Source: Stenotrophomonas sp. NA06056 (GTDB taxonomy: Bacteria; Pseudomonadota; Gammaproteobacteria; Xanthomonadales; Xanthomonadaceae). Taken from it: a DNA stretch of 64,000 nucleotides. The DNA is taken from assembly GCF_013364355.1 (NCBI RefSeq), contig NZ_CP054931.1, positions 1,860,001 to 1,924,000 on the forward strand, read 5' to 3'. This document shows, in pieces, positions 34,496 through 44,500 of the stretch (the stretch's first letter is position 1; every line of letters starts with the position of its first letter). The notes beneath the pieces were generated by a model. It was not told where the DNA came from. It saw only the letters and a program-made list of their open reading frames with translations, and did not search any database. Made by a program: the position numbers and the translations under genes.

Positions 34496-35695
34496 ATGGC
34501 ACTGTTCGATTACCAGGCCGCCAACGCGCAGGGCCGCATCGAGAAGGGCCAGCTGGACGCCGACAGCCCACGCGGTGCTCGGCAGGTGCTGCGCGGGCGC
34601 GGGCTGACTCCTGTGCAGGTGAGTGTGGCGCGCAGTGCCGGCAGTGGTTGGGGTGCTCGCCGGTTGTCCGCCAGCGAGCTGGCCTGGGCCACGCGCCAGC
34701 TGGCCAGCCTGCTGGCCGCCAGCCTGCCGTTGGAAGGTGCTTTGAGTGCGGTGATCGAGCAGGCCGAGCGCCCGCATGTTGCGCAGGCGCTCACTGCCGT
34801 GCGTGCCGATGTACGCGCCGGCCAGCGCCTGACCGTGGCGCTGGCAGCGCGCCCGCGCGATTTTCCACCGATCTATCGGGCGCTGGTGGGGGCAGGCGAA
34901 GACTCCGGCGATCTGGCGCGGGTGATGGAGCGCCTGGCTGACTACATCGAAGAGCGCAATGCGCTGCAGGCCAAGGTGCTGACCGCCTTCATCTACCCGG
35001 CGGCGATCAGCCTGGTATCGGTGGCGATCGTGATCTTCCTGCTCAGCTACGTGGTACCGCAGGTCGTGACCGCATTCGTGCAGGCGCGGCAGACGCTGCC
35101 GATGCTCACGCAGGTGATGCTGGCCGCCAGTGCGTTCGTGCGCAGCTGGGGCATGTGGGTGGGGCTCGGCATCGCTGCGCTGGTGGTGGCCTGGCGGTTG
35201 GCCCTGCGCAAGCCGGACCTGCGCCTGCGCTGGGACGCGATGCTGCTGCGGGTGCCGATGGTCGGGCGCTTCGTGCTGGGTGTGAACAGTGCGCGCTTCG
35301 CCTCGACACTGGCGATCCTGCTGGATGCCGGCGTGCCGCTGCTGCGCGCGCTGGAAGCTGCCCGGCAGACCCTGGGCAATGCGCTGCTGGCGCGTTGTGC
35401 CGATGACGTGTCCGCGCGCGTACGCGAAGGCGCTGCATTGGGCTCTGCGTTGAAAGTGCAGAAGGTGTATCCGCCGATCCTGGTGCATCTGGTGGCCAGT
35501 GGCGAAAAGACCGGTTCGCTGGCGCCGTTGCTGGATCGCGCCGCGCAGACGATCTCGCGCGAGATCGAGCGTCGCGCGATGGCACTGACCGCGCTGCTGG
35601 AGCCGACCATGATCCTGGTGATGGGCGGGGTGGTGCTGACGATCGTGCTGGCCGTGCTGATGCCGATCATGGAAATGAACCAATTGGTGCAGTAG
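34496..35695 (+). CDS. gspF: type II secretion inner-membrane platform protein GspF
   Basis: A 399-residue polytopic protein with two GspF repeats. The first begins near WATRQLASLLAASLPLEGAL, the second near ARFASTLAILLDAGVPLLRA; three membrane segments are visible (TAFIYPAAISLVSVAIVIF, MWVGLGIAALVVAW, MILVMGGVVLTIVLAVLMP). The TAG stop at 35693-35695 is part of the GTAG of a SMAG repeat, so the repeat ends the reading frame. It closes the gspGKLMDEF group. Confidence 0.95.
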   Translation: MALFDYQAANAQGRIEKGQLDADSPRGARQVLRGRGLTPVQVSVARSAGSGWGARRLSASELAWATRQLASLLAASLPLEGALSAVIEQAERPHVAQALTAVRADVRAGQRLTVALAARPRDFPPIYRALVGAGEDSGDLARVMERLADYIEERNALQAKVLTAFIYPAAISLVSVAIVIFLLSYVVPQVVTAFVQARQTLPMLTQVMLAASAFVRSWGMWVGLGIAALVVAWRLALRKPDLRLRWDAMLLRVPMVGRFVLGVNSARFASTLAILLDAGVPLLRALEAARQTLGNALLARCADDVSARVREGAALGSALKVQKVYPPILVHLVASGEKTGSLAPLLDRAAQTISREIERRAMALTALLEPTMILVMGGVVLTIVLAVLMPIMEMNQLVQ

Positions 35696-35767
35696 ATCCA
35701 CGCCATGCGTGGATGCACGTCATATCGCGCACGTCTGGCGATCCATCCACGCGTGGCGTGGATCTAC
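35692..35767. repeat. inverted SMAG pair at the end of gspF
   Basis: Element at 35692-35714 (GTAG + ATCCACGC-CAT-GCGTGGAT) and an inverted copy at 35745-35767 with a one-base change in the loop, 30 bases apart. The first supplies the gspF stop codon. The pair probably ends the gsp transcript. Confidence 0.86.
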
Positions 35768-35965
35768 GGGAAGCAGGATTCTCCACACAATCCTCCACAC
35801 CTTTTTCTGATCTTCCACAGGTTTCTTAAGCGGCCTGTCATCGGCGCGGACCAGCATGGACACGTCGCCGCAGAGTGGGCTGGGAGGCCCTCGGCGGCAG
35901 CAGGCGTGTAGTGACCGTTCCTCCCTTGGCGTTTCCCTTCGCAGTAAACCCTTCAGGAGAAGATC
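35768..35965 (+). promoter_or_regulatory. leader region of the first DING gene
   Basis: About 200 bases without a gene. It contains one CTGTCAT at 35835-35841, a Pho-box half-site without a second half at the 11-base spacing, and the ribosome site AGGAGA just before ATG 35966. The codon use of the following gene suggests high expression, so a strong promoter is expected here, but I could not fix -35 and -10 boxes. Confidence 0.4.
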
Positions 35966-37150
35966 ATGAACAAGTACAAGACCCTGGCCGCGCTGGTTGC
36001 TACCGCGCTGCTCGCCACCGCCGGTGCCGCTTCGGCGCAGCAGTCCCTCGTCAACGGTGGTGGTGCCTCGCTGCCGGCCGACCTGTACAAGGGCCAGGCC
36101 GACAGCATCCTGCCGGCGAACTTCAGCTACGCCGTGACCGGTTCGGGCACCGGCAAGAAGGCCTTCCTGGAAAACAAGATCGCGCTGTTCATCCCGACCG
36201 GCACCGGCAACGTGCATTTCGCCGGCAGCGACTCGGTGCTGAGCCAGACCGAGATCGACACCTACAACACCACCTACAACAGCGCGAGCTCGACCACCAC
36301 GTTCGGCCCGCTGCTGCAGCTGCCGTCGGTGGCCACCTCGGTCACCATTCCGTTCAACAAGTCGGGTTCGGCTGTTGACCTGACCGTGGCCCAGGCTTGC
36401 GGCATCTTCTCGGGCAAGATCACCGACTGGTCGAGCATCGGCAGCGGCCGCAGCGGCGCGATCCAGGTCGTCTACCGCGGCGAGAGCAGCGGCACCAGCG
36501 AACTGCTGACCCGCTTCCTGGCCAATGCCTGCCAGGCGGCCGATGTCTCGGGCACCAGCCTGAAGCTGACCAACGGCGTGCCGGCCTTCTCGGTGCAGTC
36601 GACCTTCGCCAACCTGTTCACCACCGTGCCGGCGAACTTCATCGCCGCGCCGGCCACCGGTGGCACCGCGCTGTACAACGCCGTGTACGCTGTTGACGGC
36701 CGCATCGGCTATGTCGGCCCGGACGTGATCCCGGACCTGAAGGACGCGACCAAGGTCGCCAAGCTGAAGGGCAACTCGCCGGATGAAGTGAGCGTTGCCG
36801 CCACCCTGAACACCATCGCGCCGCCGTCCACCGCTGCCGATATCGCCAACCCGGCCAAGTGGGTCCCGGTGTTCACCAACCCGTCGGCGGGCTACCCGAT
36901 TGCTGGCTACACCAACTTCGTGTTCGGCCAGTGCTACCGTGTCGCCCTGGCTCGCAACGCGATCCGCGATTTCCTGCAGAGCCACTACAACCTGGGCGCT
37001 GCCGGCACCAACGATGCCGCCGTGCGCGCGCATGGTTTCATCCCGCTGACCCAGGCTTGGCGTGAAGCGATTGCCAACAACCTGGTGGCTTCTTCGGCCC
37101 CGAACGGCCTGAGCAACGCCAACACCTGCACCACCGGCGTCGGCCGCTGA
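35966..37150 (+). CDS. DING/PstS-like secreted phosphate-binding protein
   Basis: A 394-residue protein with a Sec signal peptide (cleavage after ASA, before QQSLVNGGGASLPADLY). That start corresponds to the DINGGGATLP opening of DING proteins, a branch of the PstS phosphate-binding superfamily. Phosphate-site features include FIPTGTGNVHFAGSDSVLS and YRGESSGTSELLTRFL. P. aeruginosa LapA-type DING proteins are secreted by the Hxc T2SS and act in phosphate starvation, so this is a candidate substrate of the neighbouring gsp system. Its codons are more uniform (mostly C-ending) than its neighbours', as in highly expressed genes. A terminator follows, then a divergent paralogue. Confidence 0.88.
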   Translation: MNKYKTLAALVATALLATAGAASAQQSLVNGGGASLPADLYKGQADSILPANFSYAVTGSGTGKKAFLENKIALFIPTGTGNVHFAGSDSVLSQTEIDTYNTTYNSASSTTTFGPLLQLPSVATSVTIPFNKSGSAVDLTVAQACGIFSGKITDWSSIGSGRSGAIQVVYRGESSGTSELLTRFLANACQAADVSGTSLKLTNGVPAFSVQSTFANLFTTVPANFIAAPATGGTALYNAVYAVDGRIGYVGPDVIPDLKDATKVAKLKGNSPDEVSVAATLNTIAPPSTAADIANPAKWVPVFTNPSAGYPIAGYTNFVFGQCYRVALARNAIRDFLQSHYNLGAAGTNDAAVRAHGFIPLTQAWREAIANNLVASSAPNGLSNANTCTTGVGR

Positions 37151-37171
37151 TCCAGCGGTTGCGCTGAATTG

Positions 37172-37200
37172 GGCGCCGGCCGCGAGGTCGGCGCCTTCTT
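37172..37200 (+). terminator. intrinsic terminator after the first DING gene
   Basis: Stem GGCGCCGGCC / GGTCGGCGCC (one G-T pair) with loop GCGA, followed by TTCTT. It lies 21 bases after the stop codon. Confidence 0.75.
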
Positions 37201-37250
37201 GCGTGTGAGTCCCCGGTCGAAAAGGAAATGGGAATCCAAAGGAGAGGAAG

Positions 37251-38378
37251 ATGAAACGAAAGCTTCTGGCGGTGCTGTACATAGGCGCGGCGCTCTGTGG
37301 AACTGCCAGTGCACAGGTCAAGGTTCTGCCCATCAAGGGCGCAGGATCGGCCGTGCCTGCAAAGCTCTTTGCGGAATCGGCAGACAGGATCCTGCCCGCC
37401 AATGTGACCTATCGCGCCGTGGGTGATGAACTCGCACGGCGGGCCTTCCTTGAGAATGTGCCCGAGACTCCCGGTGAGGCCCGGCCGCCGCATTTCATCG
37501 CGACCGAATCGGTGCTGACCGGCGCTGAGATCCTGGCGTACAACAAGAATCATGCGAAGCAGTTTGGCGCGCTCATCCAGGTGCCAGTGGCCGGCCTGGC
37601 GATTGCGTTGCCGTTCAACAAGCCTGGCGGTGCCCTGGACTTGAGCGTGCCGCAACTGTGCCGCCTGTTCTCGGGCAAGACCGAGTACTGGGGTGACCTC
37701 GATCCTGACCGTTCCGGAGTGGTCAGGGTGATCTATCGTGCCGAGAAAAGTGGAACGACCGAACTGCTGACCCGCTTCCTGTCCACGGCGTGCTCATCGT
37801 TGGACACCGCCGGTTCCAATTTGGTGGGAGGCTCGTTCAAGACCACCCGCGATTTTGCTTCGCTGTTCTCGGCATTGCCCACCAACTTCGTGGCTGCAAC
37901 CAGTGAGCAGGCGCAGTATGACCGGGTGATGGCCACCGGTGGTGCGATTGGATACAGCGGCCCGGACATCGCCGCACCGCTGTCCGATCCAACCCGCGTT
38001 GCCAAGGTGCGCGGCTACTCGCCCGATGACGCCAGCGTGCGCGCGACGCTGAACTCGATCGCTCCTCCGACCGGTTCTGCGGCGGAGCGACCGGAAAACT
38101 GGGTGCCGGCTTTCAGCATCCCGTTTGTGGGCTATCCCATCGTCGGCACCACCAACCTGATTTTCAGCCAGTGCCATGCCGAGCTTTGGGAAGCGATGTC
38201 GCTGCGGGTGTTTCTGATTCCGCATTACGCCAGGCGGAATGATGCGGCCGTCACCGCGCATCGGTTCATTCCGCTGCCCTCCGCCTGGGGCGAAGCCATC
38301 CGCAGCCGGTTCGCCGTGGCGGGCGTGCCGACGGGCTTGAACAACCCGAGCACCTGCGCGGGCATCGGTCGTCCGTGA
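37251..38378 (+). CDS. divergent DING/PstS-like paralogue
   Basis: A 375-residue paralogue of the previous gene, with signal peptide ending ASA before QVKVLPIKGAGSAVPAKLF. The N-terminal NGGGASLP of copy 1 has become KGAGSAVP. The phosphate-site loop FIPTGTGNVHFAGSD is altered to one including PPHFIATESVLTGAE, while YRAEKSGTTELLTRFL is retained. It may bind another ligand or bind phosphate differently. The ribosome site is AGGAGAGGAAG. Codon use is less biased than in copy 1, so expression is probably lower. Confidence 0.84.
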   Translation: MKRKLLAVLYIGAALCGTASAQVKVLPIKGAGSAVPAKLFAESADRILPANVTYRAVGDELARRAFLENVPETPGEARPPHFIATESVLTGAEILAYNKNHAKQFGALIQVPVAGLAIALPFNKPGGALDLSVPQLCRLFSGKTEYWGDLDPDRSGVVRVIYRAEKSGTTELLTRFLSTACSSLDTAGSNLVGGSFKTTRDFASLFSALPTNFVAATSEQAQYDRVMATGGAIGYSGPDIAAPLSDPTRVAKVRGYSPDDASVRATLNSIAPPTGSAAERPENWVPAFSIPFVGYPIVGTTNLIFSQCHAELWEAMSLRVFLIPHYARRNDAAVTAHRFIPLPSAWGEAIRSRFAVAGVPTGLNNPSTCAGIGRP

Positions 38379-38408
38379 CGAGGCGGTGTTGGCGCGATGC
38401 CATGAACA

Positions 38409-38437
38409 GGCGCCGGCGCGATTGCCGGCGCCTTTTT
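38409..38437 (+). terminator. intrinsic terminator after the second DING gene
   Basis: Perfect 9-bp stem GGCGCCGGC / GCCGGCGCC with loop GCGATT, followed by TTTTT. It separates the DING genes from the exoprotein gene, which therefore needs its own promoter. Confidence 0.9.
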
Positions 38438-38568
38438 CATTGTGGCGAATGCTTTCTTGATGTCGGCTTCACGCCCGCAGCCTCGTCTAACAGGGGCAGG
38501 GCACCCATCGCCCCATCCATCAGACAGTGATGCGGCTGCGGCCGCCCAATCAGGTTGACGAGGTCCAG

Positions 38569-41500
38569 ATGTCGCATCCGCTCACGACCGTTTCCCGTCC
38601 GTCCATGCTGCGCCGCAGTCACCCCATGGCGTGGGCCGTCGCAGTCGCGCTGGGTACGGTGGTCGCTCCCGCCAGCCAGGCCCAGCAGGCGTTCAGTCCT
38701 GGCTGGTTCGCTGATCGCGGTGCGGCCCAGGGCGCGGCAGCGCAGAGCGGACGGATGCCCAACGGGGTACCGATCCAGTTCCAGCTGCCGGCGCAGCAGC
38801 AGGACGCCGCACGCCAGAAGCTACAGCAATCCATCGACAACCTCGGCACCGCCGCACAGGCTATTGCATTGCAGCAGCGGCTGCAGGAGCAGGCCCGGCA
38901 GGCGCGTCGGGAGGCTGGCTTCATCGTGGCCGACGGGCTGGGCAAGGACGGCCTGAAGGTCGATGAAAACCCGCTCACCCGTGGCTGGTTGAATGCGCGC
39001 GAGGCGATCCAGTCACAGGGCAGCGATGGCCGGGTCCAGGTGAGCGTGGAGCAGACGGCGGACAAGGCAATCCTGAACTGGGAAACCTTCAACATCGGCG
39101 GCAACACCACGCTGACCTTCCAGCAGAATGCGGACTGGGCGGTGTTGAACCGGGTCAACGACCCCACTGCCCGGCCCAGCCAGATCCTCGGCCAGCTGAA
39201 GGCCAATGGCACGGTGTTCGTGGCCAACCGCAATGGCGTGGTGTTCGGCAGCAACAGCCAGGTCAACGTCCGCAACCTGGTTGCCGCTGCCGCACGGATC
39301 AGTGATGGGCAGTTCCGCGACAACGGCCTGTTCAGTGCCGACGGCACCACTGCCGCGCTGACCGAGGCCTTCGGCAAGGTGATGGTGGAGCAGGGCGCGC
39401 GCATCGCCACCCACGATCCTTCAAGCGCCACCCGCGGCGGCGGCTACGTGCTGCTGGCCGGCAGCAGCGTGGAGAACGCCGGCCAGATCGAGACGCGCAA
39501 GGGCCAGGCGCAGCTGGCGGCGGGTGACAGTTTCGTGATCCGTCGCGGCGTCGGCACCGCGCAGAACACCGCGTCGACCACGGCCGGCAACGAGATCGCG
39601 CCGCGCTTCGTGCAGGGCAGCAGTGCCGGCGAGGTGCGCAACAGTGGCCTGATCCAGGCGCGCGAGGGCGACATCACCCTGGCCGGGCGCAGGGTCGAGC
39701 AGGCCGGCGTTGCCGTCGCTACGACCACGCTGGGCCAGCGCGGCACCATCCATCTGCTCAACGCGATCAGCGACCGCCAGGGCCAGGTGACCCTGCAATC
39801 CGGTGCAACCACCGCGGTGCTGATCGAAGACGACGGCAAGAGCGCGGTGCTGGACAGCCAGCGCGACGCGTTGATCAAGGCCTCGGCGGAGCAGGATGTG
39901 CTGCGTGCGGCAAGCAGCGCTGGCACGTTCGACAACCTCTCGCGGCTGCAGGACCGTCGTGACCAGTCGCGCGTGGAGATCGTCTCCGGTGGCGACATCA
40001 ATTTCAAGGATGGCTCGTTGACCGTTGCGACTGGCGGCCAGGTAGTCGGCGACGCAGCGCGCCGCAGCTACGTGGGCAATGCGGCGCAGGTCGATGTCTC
40101 CGGCGCAGTCGGTGTGCGCGTGGCGATGGAGAGCAACAACGTGCAGGTGAAGGTGCAGGGCAACGAACTGCGCGATTCGCCGGTCAACCGCGACAATGGC
40201 AGGTTGATCAGCAGCGAAGTCTGGATCGATCGTCGTGAACTGCAGCGCGTCGCAGCCGGTACCGGCGGTTATGCCGCCGAGCGCTGGTATGCCGGTGGCG
40301 GGCTGCTGGAAGTGGGCGGCTATCTGGACAACCAGCGCCACTCGATCGGCGAATGGGCGGCCCAGGGCGGCACCGTGCAGTTGAGCGGCAGCGAGGTGGT
40401 GACCCATGGCGGGTCGAAGATCAACCTGGCCGGTGGCAGCCTGGATGTGCAATCCGGCGTGATCAAGCAGAGCTGGCTGCGCGGCACCGATGGGCAGTTG
40501 TACCGCCTGGACGATGCGCCGGCGGAGATGCAGTACGCCGGCCTGTACAAGGGGTTCGAGGTTGATCACCAGCGCTGGGGCGTCAATGAGGCCTTCCGCA
40601 ATCCGTTGGTGGCGCCGGGCGAGCGGGTCGACAACGGCTATACCGTGGGGCGCGATGCCGGCCGGTTGGTGATCTCCGCGCCGACCGCGGTGCTGCAGGG
40701 TGACATCAACACCCAGGTGTTCCAGGGCGCTCAGCAGGCCAAAGCACCGGACCAGGGCAAGGACGGCTACGCGCAGGCACAGACCGCGGTGGCCCGCAAC
40801 GCCCAGCTGTGGCTGGGGCGCTATGACAACGCAGGGCGCAATGCGGTCTTCGATACCCAGGTGCGGATCGCTGATGGCGCGATGCCCGTGGCTGACTGGA
40901 CGCTGCAGGCACCGATCCCGGTACCGCAGCGCAACACCCTGTGGCTGGATGCGGGCCGCCTGAGCGAGCAGCAATGGGGACGCCTGGACCTGGCCACTGC
41001 CGGCAGCATCGGCATCGATGGGAAGATGCGCCTGCAGGATGGTGGTCAGCTGGTGCTGACCGCCAGTGACATCCGCCTCGACGGTGATATCGGCATTGCG
41101 GGTGGCCAGCTGCAGGCCGGCAATCTGCTGGCGGTGGTCGGCAGCCCTCTGGTCCCGCTGCTGCAGGCCGGGCGTGGACGGGTGGAGATCGCCGATGGCG
41201 CGCGCATCGACCTTGCCGGCCGCTGGAGCAATCTGCTGCTGGACCCCGGCGCGGCGCAGGGCCAGGCGTGGAGCGATGGCGGTCGCCTGCAGCTGGAGAA
41301 CAGCCAGGATGTGGTGGTCGGGCGTGGCAGCGAGCTGAGCGTAGACGCCGGCGGCCGTGTCGACAGCGCCGGCAAGGCGCGCATCGGGAAGGGCGGCAGC
41401 GTCAGCCTGCAGGCCAACAATCTGGACACCGGCACGGGCGATGTTGGTCGTCTTTCGTTGGCTGAGGATGTACGCATCAGCGCGCTTGGCCAGGGCAGTG

Positions 41501-44500
41501 GGAGCTTGTCGTTGACGGATGGCGGGCATATCCGCATCGGTGGCGATGGTCAGGTCGACGACGTGCTGACGTTGCGCGGTGCGCTGTTCGGCAGTGGTTT
41601 CAGCCAGTACGACATCAATGCGCACAAAGGCCTGGAAGTGGCCGGTGGTGCGCAGGTCGAGGTGGTCATGCCGGGCCTGCACCTGGCCAGCGGCGCGCTG
41701 AAGGCCGTCACCCGTGAGGAAGCCGTGCAGGCATGGCTGGCCCCGCTCTACAGCGCCGATCCGTTGAGTGGCCGCGTCAGCCAGCGTGCGGGTGCCGGCC
41801 TGGTCCTGCGCTCGCAGTTCGGCAATCGTGGCGGCGACCTGCGCATCGGCACGGGCGCCAGTGTGCAGGTCGATCCGGCGCAGTCCATCGAACTGCGGGG
41901 TGGCGGCAACATCACAGTGGAGGGGCGCCTGCATGCGGCGGGCGGGCGGATCCGGCTGGATGACGTACGCTTGCCCACTGATCTGTTTGACAGTCAGCCC
42001 AACAGCCGCACTTACCGCATTGCCGATGGCGCCGAGTTGGATGTCAGTGGCGACGCCTTCAGCGTGGAGGATTCAGCGCGGCGGCAGCGCGGACTGGTGC
42101 GCAAGGGCGGCAGCATCGAGATCGGGGGCGCGCTGGATTGGGAAGGCGCGGGCGAGATCAGCGATCGTCCGCTGGATGCCTTCATCGTGGTCGAGCGGGG
42201 CGCACGGCTGCATGCCGACGGCAGCTCGACGGCGTTGCACATCGATGGCCAGGGCGCGCAGCAGGTGGACAGCGATGGTGGCGAGATCATACTGCGCTCG
42301 GCCAATGCACTCTACCTGCAGGGCGATCTGCACGCGGCTGCCGGCGGTGCCGGCGCGCGTGGCGGCACCCTTGGCATTGCCTTCGGTGGCGGCATCTATG
42401 CAAAGGGATCCGGCGAGGATGTCAAGGTACCCCGGTACCTCAACCTCAGCCAGAAACGCGACGTGACGTCGATGGTGGCCGCGCCGAAGTATGGCGACGC
42501 ACGGCTTTCGGTGGAGCAGATCCGCGACGGAGGGTTCGACAATCTGGCAGTGTTCGCTGCGCTTCGCAGCGAGGGAGACATTGATTTGCAAATGGGCCAG
42601 AGCCTGCGCCTGGCTGGCTCGATCGGCCTGCTGCCGGGTGCTGCATCAGGCAGCAGCATCTCATTGCACTCGCCCTATCTGAAGTTGACCAACCCGTCCT
42701 GGTCTGTAATCAACGGCAACGAACTCGAGATCAGCGCCGAAGCGCCACTGGCGACCGGGGAGCAGCACCGGTTGCAGGCCGACGCGCGATTGATCGATAT
42801 CCGCGACCGGGTGGCACTGGATGGCTTTGGCGACGTCGCCCTGCATAGCAGCGGTGATGTACGTTTCCTCAAGGGGGCAACCAGCACCGGAGCGTTGGAT
42901 GCCGATCTACTCGCCGCGCAACGCCTGGAAATCACTGCCGCGCAGCTTTATCCCGTCGCTGGTGCGTCCGCCCGGATAGGCGCTGGTTTCGCAGCAGGCA
43001 CGCTTTCCAGAGACATGATCTGGAGCGATCCGACCGGTGTTCTGCGCATCAATGGCCTCGGAGAAGCATCGCCTGCAGCTCCGCTCTCGGCGATGGGCAG
43101 CCTGATGCTGGCAGCTGCGACCGTCGAGCAGGGCGGCGTGGTCCGCGCGCCGATGGGCAGCATTACCGTGGGTGGCTCCGACAGGAGCAACACGATTGCT
43201 TCCAGGGTCTCGTTCCTGCCAGGCAGCCTGACCTCGACCAGCGGTGCGGGGCTGAGCCTGCCTTACGGCGGTACGGTCGATGGCATCCAATGGCGACTTG
43301 ACGGTGCAATCGTTGTCCCACGCAATGTGGGCGGTGGCGCGTTGCCGGTTGGCATCGGTGTGGTCAGCAGCCAGACCGACGTGGCGCTCGGCGCGGTGCT
43401 GGACATGAACGGTGGCGGCGAGCTGACCGGCGCTGCGTTCGTCAGTGGCCGTGGTGGTTCGGTGGACATCCTGCGCCACACCCTTGCCGAAGCCAATCCG
43501 CGCTATGGCTTCAGCCAGTCCGGTAGCGAGGTCTATGCGATCCTGCCAGGCTACACCGGCAACGCTGCACCGCAGGGCCTGTCTGACGGTACTGCCGATC
43601 CACGCGTGGGCCAGCAGATTGTCGTGCCAGCCGGCGTGCCGGGCCTGGCCGCAGGCACCTACACGCTGTTGCCAGCCAGTTTCGCGCTGCAATCTGGCGC
43701 GTTCCGGGTCGAGATGGGGGCGAGCTCTACGACCGGTTCTGCTACGCCGCTGCCCACTGGGACGGGCTCCTGGCGCGTGGCAGGTCACCGCAGCGACGGT
43801 CTGGTCGAGGCGGTCTCGCCGCTGCTGACCGACCTGCTGCTGACCCCGGCCGCGACCGTGCGCCGTCATTCCGGATACAACGAAACCAGCTACAACGCGT
43901 TCACCGCCACCAACGCGCAGCGCCTCGGCCTGCCGCGTGGCTGGCAGACGGTCGACGCGGGCATGCTGCGCTTTGAGCTGGGCAACGGGGCCGGTCGTCA
44001 AGGCACGTCCGCGCTCCGTGTCGAAGGCGAGGCCCGCTTCCAGGCGGCTACCGGAAGCACCGGAACCGGCGGCAGTGTGGAGGTCACGCGCGTCAACCAG
44101 CTCGGCTCGCTCGAGATCATTGCCGCGGGCGGCAAGGCCGACTTGCGCCTCGATGGGTCGACGATCGAAGCCGACGCACTCAACGCATTGCAGCCCTCGC
44201 GCCTTGTCGTCAACGCGCGGGTGCGTTCGACGGCTCAATCAGTCATTGATGTCGGCGGCGTTGGCCAGGACGTGGTGGTGCGGAGCGGGGCTGTCTTGCG
44301 CGCGCCGGAAGTCCTGATCGGCGCGGTGGCCGGCGGCAGCGGCATCGTAGTGGAGGCGGGGGCAGCCATCGACACACTCGGTCTGGGTACGGCCGGTCTG
44401 CCCTCTAGTCTCGGCTACGTCTATCAGGTGGGTGGAGCGCTGCTGGCGGTATCCAATGATCGCCCCGAGCTGTTGGGGCTCGCGGTCGGAACCGGCGGCT

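Noticed and set aside
35835..35841. Pho box upstream of the first DING gene
   Set aside because: Only one CTGTCAT half-site is present; no second half at the 11-base spacing on either side.
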